64,000 bases of DNA from Zhihengliuella sp. (lineage in GTDB: Bacteria; Actinomycetota; Actinomycetes; Actinomycetales; Micrococcaceae): positions 1 to 64,000 of the forward strand of contig NZ_JAPSJL010000001.1 in the NCBI RefSeq assembly GCF_031178195.1. The letters are read 5' to 3'. This document shows, in pieces, positions 57,668 to 64,000 of this stretch (the first letter of the stretch is position 1; the number at the start of each line of letters is the position of its first letter). A model generated the notes under the pieces. It saw only the letters and a list, made by a program, of their open reading frames with translations, was not told where the DNA came from and searched no databases. The translations under genes were made by a program, and so were the position numbers.

Positions 57668-57704
57668 CCGGCGCGACCGACCGGCGCGACCGACCGGCGC
57701 GATT
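57666..57704. repeat. 13-bp tandem repeat after lacI
   Basis: Three units of GACCGGCGCGACC (the last ends ATT) begin at the lacI stop codon and run into the intergenic region. Confidence 0.8.
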
Positions 57705-58051
57705 GAAGGTGCCGTTCCGTGGGCGCAGGAGTGACTCGCATCACCTTCAGGTGTGATAACGATGACGCAACGATCCCGGGGTGCACCACTCGGCCGCCAG
57801 CCGTTCCCGGCGCTCCACCACTGGTATCGGGACCCGCGGGCGGCCTCGAGGCGGGGACGCGGGGCGCCCTCCGTGGCATGGATCACTGCTAGGGTCTTGG
57901 CTTTGTCCGGCGCGGAGACCCCGAGGAGCACGCACCGCGCCTCCTCACCGGGTTCGGGCGGGGCTCCCCGAGCCCCGCGCAGCGCTGCGTCTCGCGCCAC
58001 ACCGCGCACGCACGCTGCCGGATGGCCCTGCCCCCGATCCGAGGAGTTCCC
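57705..58051 (+). promoter_or_regulatory. Long upstream region of the BCCT gene
   Basis: A gene-free stretch of about 350 bp. It holds an imperfect inverted repeat TCACCTTCAGGTGTGA (57741-57756), a possible -10 TAGGGT (57890-57895) and a hairpin CGGGGCT/AGCCCCG (57959-57977). I could not match it to a known riboswitch. A long leader for osmotic control is possible. Confidence 0.4.
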
Positions 58052-60037
58052 GTGGACGCACCACGGCCGACCCACCTTCCCGTCCGTCCCACCGCATCGG
58101 CCCGACCGGGCCCGGCAGGGGGCGGCGGAAGCTACCCGCACGACACCCATCCGGGCCTCGTCCCGGGCATCGCGGTCGACGAGCAGCGCGTCCGCTACAG
58201 CACCGATCGACTCGTCTTCGGCGTGGCCGCGGTCCTGATCGTCGGCTTCATCCTCTGGGGCATCACCAGCACGGATTCGCTCACGACGGTCTCCGGCGTC
58301 GCCCTGACGTGGGTCGTGGCCAACACCGGCTGGCTGTTCAACGTGCTCGTCGCGATCGTCCTCGGCTTCCTCATCTACCTGGGGCTCAGCCGCTACGGGA
58401 AGATCCCGCTGGGACGCGACGGCGAGAAGCCGGAGTTCAAGACGTTCTCCTGGATCACCATGATGTTCTCCGCCGGAGTCGGCATCGGGATCTTCTTCTT
58501 CGGGCCCTACGAGCCCCTCTACTACTTCATGAACCCGGCGCCGGGCGCAGCCGACCCGGAGACCGTCGAGGCCATGCACAAGGCCATGGCGCAGACGCTC
58601 TACCACTGGGGCTTCCACGCGTGGGCCCTCTACTCGCTCGTCGGAGCCGCCGTCGCCTACGGCGCCTACCGCCGCGGCCGGGTCCCCCTCATGAGCTCCA
58701 TCTTCACCCCGGTGTTCGGCCGAGACCGGGTCAACGGCTGGCAGGGCAAGGCCATCGACATGCTCGCGATCATCGCGACCCTGTTCGGCACCGCGGCCTC
58801 GCTCGGCATCGGCACGCTGCAGATCGGCCGCGGCGTCGAGATCGTCACGGGCATCGGGGAGATCGGGAACACGGCCCTGATCGCGATCATCGTGGTCCTG
58901 ACGATCGGCTTCATCCTCTCCGCGGTCTCCGGGGTGGGCCGGGGCATCCGGTGGCTGTCCAACATCAACATGACCGCCGCGTTCGGCCTGGCCGTCTTCA
59001 TCTTCGTGGCCGGACCGACCCTGTTCCTGCTGAACTTCCTGCCGTCGGCCACGTTCGAGTACTTCGGCGACTTCTTCGAGATGATGACGCGCAGCGCCTC
59101 GTGGGGCCCTGAGGCGGCTGCCTTCTCCGAGGCCTGGACGGTCTTCTACTGGGCCTGGTGGGCCTCCTGGGCACCCTTCGTCGGCATCTTCCTGGCCCGG
59201 ATCTCGCGCGGCCGCACCCTGAAGCAGTACATCTTCGCCACCCTGGCCGTCCCGTTCATGGTCTGCATCCTGGCCTTCGGGACCTTCGGCGGCACCACCC
59301 TGTGGATGCGCGCCAACGGCAACGAGTCCATCACCGCAGACACGTCGCCGCAGGACCTGCTCTTCAACCTCCTGCACTCGTTGCCGCTGGGGACCGTCAC
59401 GCCGTTCATCGCGATGTTCTGCCTGGCGATCTTCTTCATCACCTCCGCCGATTCGGCCTCGCTCGTGATGGGCACGCTCTCGCAGCGCGGCAACCCGACG
59501 CCGGACAAGAAGGTCACCGTGTTCTGGGGTCTGGCCATGATGGGCATCGCGGTGGTGATGCTGCTGATCGGCGGCAACGAGGCGCTCTCCGGCCTGCAGA
59601 ACCTGATCATCGTCTCGGCTCTGCCGTTCGCGGTCATCCTGCTGGTGATGATCGTCGCGTTCTTCAAGGACCTGCAGACGGATCCGGCGGTCATCCGCAC
59701 CGAGTACGCCCAGACCGCGCTGGAGAACGCCGTCCGCTCCGGCATCGACGAGCACGGCGACGACTTCGCGCTCTCGATCGAGAGGGCGCCGGAGGGCGAG
59801 GGCGCGGGCGCCGAGTTCGATTCCCACGCCGGCGAGGTCACCGAGTGGTACCAGCGCTACGACGAGGACGGCAACCCGGTGGGCTACGACTATGAGCGGG
59901 GCGAGTACGCCGACGGGTGGACACCGGAGACCGGGGCCCTGGGCACGATGGAGGCCTCCCCCGGCCTGACCGTCGACGGTCAGGCCGCGGCGGGTCGCGA
60001 TCCCGACGGCGTGGCCGAACGGGAGCCCGCCCGGTAG
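58052..60037 (+). CDS. BCCT-family osmolyte transporter (betaine/choline/carnitine type)
   Basis: A 661-aa sodium-coupled carrier for compatible solutes such as glycine betaine. Twelve membrane helices are visible between about 50 and 545. The family signature is YWAWWASWAPFVGIFLARISRG, and the glycine-rich helix-3 motif is SAGVGIGIFFFG. A hydrophilic acidic C-terminal tail of about 110 residues may be regulatory, as in BetP. The GTG at 58052 has GAGGAG upstream; an ATG at 58022 lacks one. Confidence 0.93.
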   Translation: MDAPRPTHLPVRPTASARPGPAGGGGSYPHDTHPGLVPGIAVDEQRVRYSTDRLVFGVAAVLIVGFILWGITSTDSLTTVSGVALTWVVANTGWLFNVLVAIVLGFLIYLGLSRYGKIPLGRDGEKPEFKTFSWITMMFSAGVGIGIFFFGPYEPLYYFMNPAPGAADPETVEAMHKAMAQTLYHWGFHAWALYSLVGAAVAYGAYRRGRVPLMSSIFTPVFGRDRVNGWQGKAIDMLAIIATLFGTAASLGIGTLQIGRGVEIVTGIGEIGNTALIAIIVVLTIGFILSAVSGVGRGIRWLSNINMTAAFGLAVFIFVAGPTLFLLNFLPSATFEYFGDFFEMMTRSASWGPEAAAFSEAWTVFYWAWWASWAPFVGIFLARISRGRTLKQYIFATLAVPFMVCILAFGTFGGTTLWMRANGNESITADTSPQDLLFNLLHSLPLGTVTPFIAMFCLAIFFITSADSASLVMGTLSQRGNPTPDKKVTVFWGLAMMGIAVVMLLIGGNEALSGLQNLIIVSALPFAVILLVMIVAFFKDLQTDPAVIRTEYAQTALENAVRSGIDEHGDDFALSIERAPEGEGAGAEFDSHAGEVTEWYQRYDEDGNPVGYDYERGEYADGWTPETGALGTMEASPGLTVDGQAAAGRDPDGVAEREPAR

Positions 60038-60101
60038 GGCCCGCCCGCCGTGGCCCGGTGCCCGTTCCCGGGCGGCCGGGCCACGGTGGAAGACTGGGCC
60101 C

Positions 60102-60560
60102 ATGGCAATTCGGGTGTTGGCGATCGGCAAGAAGCACGAGTCGTGGGTGCGGGAGGGCATCGACCGCTACGGGCAGCGCATGAAGAAGCCGTACGACGTC
60201 GCCTGGCAGCTCCTGCCCCACTCCTCGCGGGAGGCGGACGCGGCCCGGGCGGAGGAGTCGGAGCGGCTGCTCGGCAAGGTCTCCGCCCAGGACTACGTGG
60301 TGCTCCTGGACGAGCGCGGGAAGAATGTGGACTCGCCCGCGCTCGCGCGGACGCTGCAGCAGCAGTTCGACACGTCGAGGCCGGTCACGGTGATCATCGG
60401 CGGCGCCTACGGGGTGGATGACTCGGTGCACCGGCGCGCGGACTTCGTCTGGAGCCTGTCCAAGCTGGTGTTCCCGCACCAGTTGGTCCGGCTGGTCCTC
60501 GCCGAGCAGCTCTACCGGGCGCAGGAGATCTCCGGCGGGCGCCCCTACCACCACGTGTAG
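60102..60560 (+). CDS. rlmH: 23S rRNA pseudouridine-1915 N3-methyltransferase RlmH
   Basis: RlmH (152 aa) methylates pseudouridine 1915 in helix 69 of 23S rRNA in assembled ribosomes. It is a minimal SPOUT enzyme with LDERGKNVDSPALA, VIIGGAYGVDDSV and the C-terminal LYRAQEISGGRPYHH knot. Full length. The 64-bp gap after the BCCT gene has AAGACT six bases before the ATG, perhaps a leaderless -10. Confidence 0.95.
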   Translation: MAIRVLAIGKKHESWVREGIDRYGQRMKKPYDVAWQLLPHSSREADAARAEESERLLGKVSAQDYVVLLDERGKNVDSPALARTLQQQFDTSRPVTVIIGGAYGVDDSVHRRADFVWSLSKLVFPHQLVRLVLAEQLYRAQEISGGRPYHHV

Positions 60561-60602
60561 CCGCCCCCGCGCAGGCGCCGGGAGCGGCCGGGCCGGATGG
60601 CC

Positions 60603-60608
60603 TAGAAT
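60603..60608 (+). promoter_or_regulatory. -10 element before the alpha/beta-hydrolase-like gene
   Basis: TAGAAT matches the -10 consensus 88 bp before the ATG at 60697. The -35 region is GC-rich and unclear. Confidence 0.4.
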
Positions 60609-60696
60609 TCCAGTCGACTGACGCGTCGGCCCCACGGCCGGTTGGGGGACCGCTACGCAGCGTCCATCCAGTTCGACCGGTTAGGAAGAAGACTGC

Positions 60697-61830
60697 ATGC
60701 CGCGCAGAGACCTCACCCGCTTCGCCGGCCTCCGGCACACGGAATTCGCCTCCATCGAGGACTTCCTCGCGTCACCCCTGCCCGACGGCGTGGTGACGAT
60801 CTACTACCACGGCTCCCCCCTGGACCTCCTCATCCAACCGGAGCCCGACGCCGACACGACGCTCGTCGTCTTCCACTCCGCGCTCTCGCCGAACATGCAG
60901 ACCCTGCCGGTCTTCTCCGGCCTCGGCGTGACCGAGGGCCTCGGCCTGAACGTGGTCTGCGTGGCGGATCCGAGTCTCGAGCTGGACGACGAGCTGAACA
61001 TCGGCTGGTTCTCCGGCAATGCGCGCCAGCCCCTCCAGCAGGACCTCCCGGGCGTCCTGCGGCACGTGGTGGACGGGCTGGGCGCCGAGCACCTGGCGTT
61101 CTTCGGGGCATCGGCGGGTGGTTTCGCCGCCCTGCACTACGCCGCCCACTTCCCCGGATCGCTGGCGGTGCCGGTCAACCCGCAGATCATCCTGAGGGAC
61201 TTCGCCGACGTCGACGTGCTCGCCTACGGCCGCTCCGCCTTCGGCGCCGAGGACCTCGCCGAGGCCCGGACCGCGCTGACCGAGCGGATCGCCGGGGACC
61301 TGCGCCAGGCGTACACCGGGCGCGACGACGTGACCATCGGTTACGTCCAGAACCTGCGCGACGGCCGGCACTTCTGGCGGCAGCTGAGCCACTTCATGAT
61401 CGCGGTGCAGGACACCGCGGACCTGCTGATCCTCACCGGCGACTGGGGCCTCGGTCATGTGCCGCCGCCGAAGAGCGTCAACCGCACCGTCCTCGAGGCG
61501 GTGGCCGGGGCGCACGGCGACTGGGCGGCGTCTCTGGCCCGCATCGGGTTCCGCGGGGGTCTCACCTTCGAGGACCTCAAGGCCGAGCAGGCCGCCCTGC
61601 CGCCGGCGGAGGCCGCCGCTCCCGTCGCCGCGGAGCCGCCCGCGCCGGAGCCCGCTCCGGAGGCTGCGCCGGAGACCGTCGCGCCCACCGCGGCCGGCGG
61701 CGGATCGCACGGCGAGCCGTCACCCGGCGAGGTGGGACTGAGGGCGGAACGACGGCGGCCAGCCGTCCTCCGAGGCCTGCGGGCGGGCGCCGCGAGGGTG
61801 ACGTCCGCCCTGAAGCGCCGCCTGCTGTAG
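60697..61830 (+). CDS. Alpha/beta-hydrolase-like protein with disordered basic tail
   Basis: A 377-aa protein. Residues 1-290 look like an alpha/beta-hydrolase fold, with a nucleophile elbow FFGASAGGFAALHYA near residue 140 and a His in LSHFMIAVQD that could be catalytic. The substrate is unknown. Residues 295-345 are Ala/Pro/Glu-rich and disordered, and the last 30 are Arg-rich. No signal sequence is seen. It may act in cell-surface glycan or lipid metabolism, but nothing in the context confirms that. Confidence 0.7.
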   Translation: MPRRDLTRFAGLRHTEFASIEDFLASPLPDGVVTIYYHGSPLDLLIQPEPDADTTLVVFHSALSPNMQTLPVFSGLGVTEGLGLNVVCVADPSLELDDELNIGWFSGNARQPLQQDLPGVLRHVVDGLGAEHLAFFGASAGGFAALHYAAHFPGSLAVPVNPQIILRDFADVDVLAYGRSAFGAEDLAEARTALTERIAGDLRQAYTGRDDVTIGYVQNLRDGRHFWRQLSHFMIAVQDTADLLILTGDWGLGHVPPPKSVNRTVLEAVAGAHGDWAASLARIGFRGGLTFEDLKAEQAALPPAEAAAPVAAEPPAPEPAPEAAPETVAPTAAGGGSHGEPSPGEVGLRAERRRPAVLRGLRAGAARVTSALKRRLL

Positions 61831-61947
61831 CGCACCAGACGCCGGACCGGGACATTCGGGCCGTACGGCGTGGCGGGCCGACGCTTCGGGTACGGTAAAA
61901 CCACTAGTGAGCAAAACCTTCAGCGCAGGCCCAGCGAGGTGAAGAGT

Positions 61948-62118
61948 ATGTTCCACCGCAACGCACGCCCGGACGCCCCGGACCGCACGGCCCGCCGTGC
62001 CGCCGGGACGCATGCCGCCGCCGTCGTGTGCTCCGGCATGCCGGCCGATGACTCGCTGGAATCCGCCGTGCTCGAGGGAGCCCCGCTGGAGGTCGCGCCA
62101 TATCGCGTTCAGTTCTGA
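61948..62118 (+). CDS. Possible small ORF coupled to the Lhr-type helicase
   Basis: A 56-aa open frame starting at an ATG with a good ribosome site (GAGGTGAAG). TACGGT (61891-61896) could be the -10. The peptide is Ala/Arg-rich at first and acidic later, with two Cys-free halves around VVCSGM, and matches no family I know. Its end overlaps the start region of the helicase gene, so it may couple helicase translation. It may also be chance. Confidence 0.35.
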   Translation: MFHRNARPDAPDRTARRAAGTHAAAVVCSGMPADDSLESAVLEGAPLEVAPYRVQF

Positions 62119-64000
62119 CCCGGTTCAGCCCCGCGACCCGCGAGTGGTTCGAGGGTGCCTTCAGCGCGCCCACCCAGGCGCAGGACGGTGCCTGGGAGGC
62201 GATCAGCCGCGGCGAGAACGCCCTGGTGGTGGCGCCGACCGGCTCCGGCAAGACGCTCTCGGCCTTCCTCTGGGCGCTCGACTCGTTCGTCCGGCACACG
62301 CGCGACGAGGAACCGGACGGGCAGGCACCGCCGACGGCCACGGCCCCGGAGACCCGGCCCGCGTCTGAACCCGCAGCCCCGGCGACGGTCCCCGCAGTCG
62401 CCGACCCGGCGCCGTCGTCCGCGGCCCGGAACCGGCAGAAACGCGCCACCCGGGTCCTGTACATCTCGCCGCTGAAGGCGCTCGGCGTGGACGTGGAGCG
62501 GAACCTGCGCAGCCCGCTGATCGGCATCACGCAGACCGCCGCCCGGTTGGGCCTGCCCGCCCCCGAGATCCGCGTGGGTGTCCGTTCCGGCGACACCCCC
62601 GCCGGCGAGCGCCGCAAACTGCTGACCAACCCGCCGGACATCCTCATCACGACGCCGGAGTCGCTGTTCCTCATGCTGACCAGCCGCGCCCGCGAGACGC
62701 TCGGCGCGGTGGACACGGTGATCGTCGACGAGGTCCACGCCGTCGCCGGGACCAAGCGCGGCGCCCATCTGGCGGTCTCCCTGGAGCGCCTCGACGCGCT
62801 GTTGCGGAGGCCGGCCCAGCGCATCGGCCTCTCCGCCACGGTGGAGCCCCGCGAGGAGGTGGCGCGGTTCCTCGGCGGCACCCGCCCGGTCACGGTGGTG
62901 GCGCCCGAGTCGACCAAGAAGTGGGACCTGACCGTCACGGTCCCGGTGGAGGACATGACCGATCTCCCCGCGGCGGCGTCGGCCCACGACCAGGGCCCCG
63001 CGTCGGGGCTCCAGCCGCAGGCGAGCATCTGGCCGCACGTCGAGGAGCGGATCGTCGACCTGATCGAGGCGAACCGCTCGACGATCGTCTTCGCGAACTC
63101 GCGCCGCCTCGCCGAGCGGCTGACCGGCCGGCTGAACGAGATCCACGAGGAGCGCCTGCAGCTCGCGGCCGAGCAGGCGGCGCCCGCCGGCGGCCCCTCC
63201 GATCCCGACCGGGCCGCGGGCGGGGACCGCGACGCCGACTGGGCCGCCGCGTGGGAGGGTCTGCGCGAGGGTGCCGCCGCCCGCCCGGAGCCGACCCGCA
63301 CGCCGGCCGAGATGATGGCCCAGGCCGGCCAGACCTCCGGCGCCCCCGCGGTGCTGGCGCGCGCCCACCACGGCTCCGTGTCCAAGGACCAGCGCGCCGA
63401 GATCGAGGACGCCCTGAAGTCCGGCCGGCTGCGCTGCGTGGTCGCCACCAGCTCGCTGGAGCTGGGCATCGACATGGGCCTGGTGGACCTGGTGATCCAG
63501 GTGGAGTCGCCCAACTCGGTGGCCTCGGGCCTGCAGCGCGTGGGCCGCGCCGGGCACCAGGTGGGCGCCGAGTCGCGCGGCGTCTTCTTCCCCAAGCACC
63601 GCGGCGACCTCCTGGACACCACGGTGACGGTGGAGCGGATGGTCCGCGGGGCCATCGAGCCGCTAAAGATCCCGCAGAACCCCCTGGACATCCTCGCCCA
63701 GCAGACGGTCGCGGCCGCTGCGCTCGGCGAGGTCGACGTGGAGGAGTGGTACGACGTCGTCCGGCGGTCCGCGCCGTTCGCCGCCCTGCCGCGCTCGGCG
63801 TACGAGGCGACGCTGGACCTGCTGGCCGGGAAGTACCCCTCCGACGAGTTCGCCGAGCTGCGCCCCCGCGTGGTCTGGGACCGCGACGCGGGCACGCTCG
63901 AGGGACGCCCCGGCGCGCAGCGGCTCGCGGTCACCTCGGGCGGCACCATCCCCGACCGCGGGCTCTTCGGCGTCTTCCTCGCCGGCGACGAGTCCGGCGC
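62100..64000 (+). CDS. lhr: Lhr-family ATP-dependent helicase (5' part, runs off the window)
   Basis: The N-terminal 633 residues of a large superfamily 2 helicase (full length usually about 1500 aa). The frame starts SVLTRFSPATREWFEGAFSA, then motif I APTGSGKT, motif Ia YISPLKAL, DEVH box VIVDEVHAVAG, motif III GLSATVEP, and motif VI QRVGRAGHQVG. It contains an acidic low-complexity insert after motif I. There is no ATG, GTG or TTG between the in-frame stop at 62049 and the conserved start. GGAGGT (62088-62093) lies six bases before an ATA at 62100. A CTG at 62115 overlaps the stop of the small ORF. No stop occurs before base 64000. Confidence 0.88.
   Translation, partial: MSRSVLTRFSPATREWFEGAFSAPTQAQDGAWEAISRGENALVVAPTGSGKTLSAFLWALDSFVRHTRDEEPDGQAPPTATAPETRPASEPAAPATVPAVADPAPSSAARNRQKRATRVLYISPLKALGVDVERNLRSPLIGITQTAARLGLPAPEIRVGVRSGDTPAGERRKLLTNPPDILITTPESLFLMLTSRARETLGAVDTVIVDEVHAVAGTKRGAHLAVSLERLDALLRRPAQRIGLSATVEPREEVARFLGGTRPVTVVAPESTKKWDLTVTVPVEDMTDLPAAASAHDQGPASGLQPQASIWPHVEERIVDLIEANRSTIVFANSRRLAERLTGRLNEIHEERLQLAAEQAAPAGGPSDPDRAAGGDRDADWAAAWEGLREGAAARPEPTRTPAEMMAQAGQTSGAPAVLARAHHGSVSKDQRAEIEDALKSGRLRCVVATSSLELGIDMGLVDLVIQVESPNSVASGLQRVGRAGHQVGAESRGVFFPKHRGDLLDTTVTVERMVRGAIEPLKIPQNPLDILAQQTVAAAALGEVDVEEWYDVVRRSAPFAALPRSAYEATLDLLAGKYPSDEFAELRPRVVWDRDAGTLEGRPGAQRLAVTSGGTIPDRGLFGVFLAGDESG

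Noticed and set aside
57741-57756. TCACCTTCAGGTGTGA as a CRP site
   Set aside because: The half-sites are in the opposite order (TCAC first), so it does not fit TGTGA-N6-TCACA.

Overview
The window is a 64 kb chromosomal stretch of a high-GC Gram-positive bacterium. The gene content points to the Actinomycetota, order Micrococcales, most likely a member of the Micrococcaceae: a GlgE-type glycogen pathway, SenX3-RegX3-PhoU, CarD, GTP-dependent PEP carboxykinase, a fused IspDF, many GTG starts and apparent leaderless promoters. The family-level placement is inference from gene content and style, not from a marker-gene comparison. Nothing looks like a prophage, insertion sequence, CRISPR array or biosynthetic island. 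This is mostly housekeeping and accessory-metabolism chromosome.

Layout, left to right. 1-350: leader and promoter of a minus-strand rRNA operon whose 16S gene lies just outside the window. 355-11751: a long minus-strand series read from right to left: carD, ispDF, cysS, rlmB, glgX, glgE, glgB. 12018-15387: a lipoprotein gene, then regX3-senX3 (minus) divergent from phoU (plus) around a PHO-box-like repeat. 15530-18035: gpmA, a DUF2516 protein and a trans-sulfuration PLP enzyme (minus). 18118-21515: tmk, holB and a TAP-type secreted peptidase (plus), followed by tRNA-Thr. 21845-26110: aldo/keto reductase, a hypothetical, a quinone oxidoreductase and an OFA-type MFS carrier (minus), then tRNA-Ser(UGA). 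26589-29647: a translationally coupled pair, a P-loop protein and an ABC-exporter-like protein with a decayed nucleotide-binding domain. 29922-37309: secreted ExeM/NucH-type nuclease, an FAD/NAD(P)-binding protein, a frameshifted prolyl oligopeptidase gene and tRNA-Ser(GCU). 37386-46182: a repeat-containing membrane-anchored protein, RecQ fused to a phosphoribosyltransferase-like tail, phosphomannomutase, a small acidic protein, an alpha/beta hydrolase with a PadR regulator, and pckG. 46494-53048: tRNA-Arg, a three-gene operon (SixA-like phosphatase, DUF2945, DUF488), an orphan winged-helix regulator, a two-component system, upp, tadA and tRNA-Ser(CGA). 53111-57667: an AglEFG-like alpha-glucoside ABC importer without its ATPase, divergent from a LacI regulator. 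58052-64000: a BCCT osmolyte transporter, rlmH, an alpha/beta-hydrolase-like protein, a small ORF and the 5' part of an Lhr-type helicase.

Functional themes. Carbon storage and flux: GlgE builds alpha-glucan from maltose-1-phosphate, GlgB branches it, GlgX debranches it, and GpmA and PckG serve glycolysis and gluconeogenesis. pckG has a perfect CRP/GlxR-type site upstream. Phosphate sensing: SenX3-RegX3 with PhoU. Sugar import: an operator-like palindrome lies between lacI and the binding-protein gene, and a 16-bp hairpin between the binding-protein gene and the permease genes.

Most worth a second look: (1) the Lhr helicase frame has no ATG, GTG or TTG start, but has a perfect GGAGGT placed six bases before an ATA codon; (2) the prolyl oligopeptidase is split by a frameshift beside a 9-bp tandem repeat; (3) the P-loop protein and catalytically decayed ABC exporter overlap by four bases; (4) two perfect TGTGA-N6-TCACA sites; (5) short tandem repeats at several unrelated loci. 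I did not find a clearly new multi-gene system; the P-loop/ABC pair is the nearest candidate.
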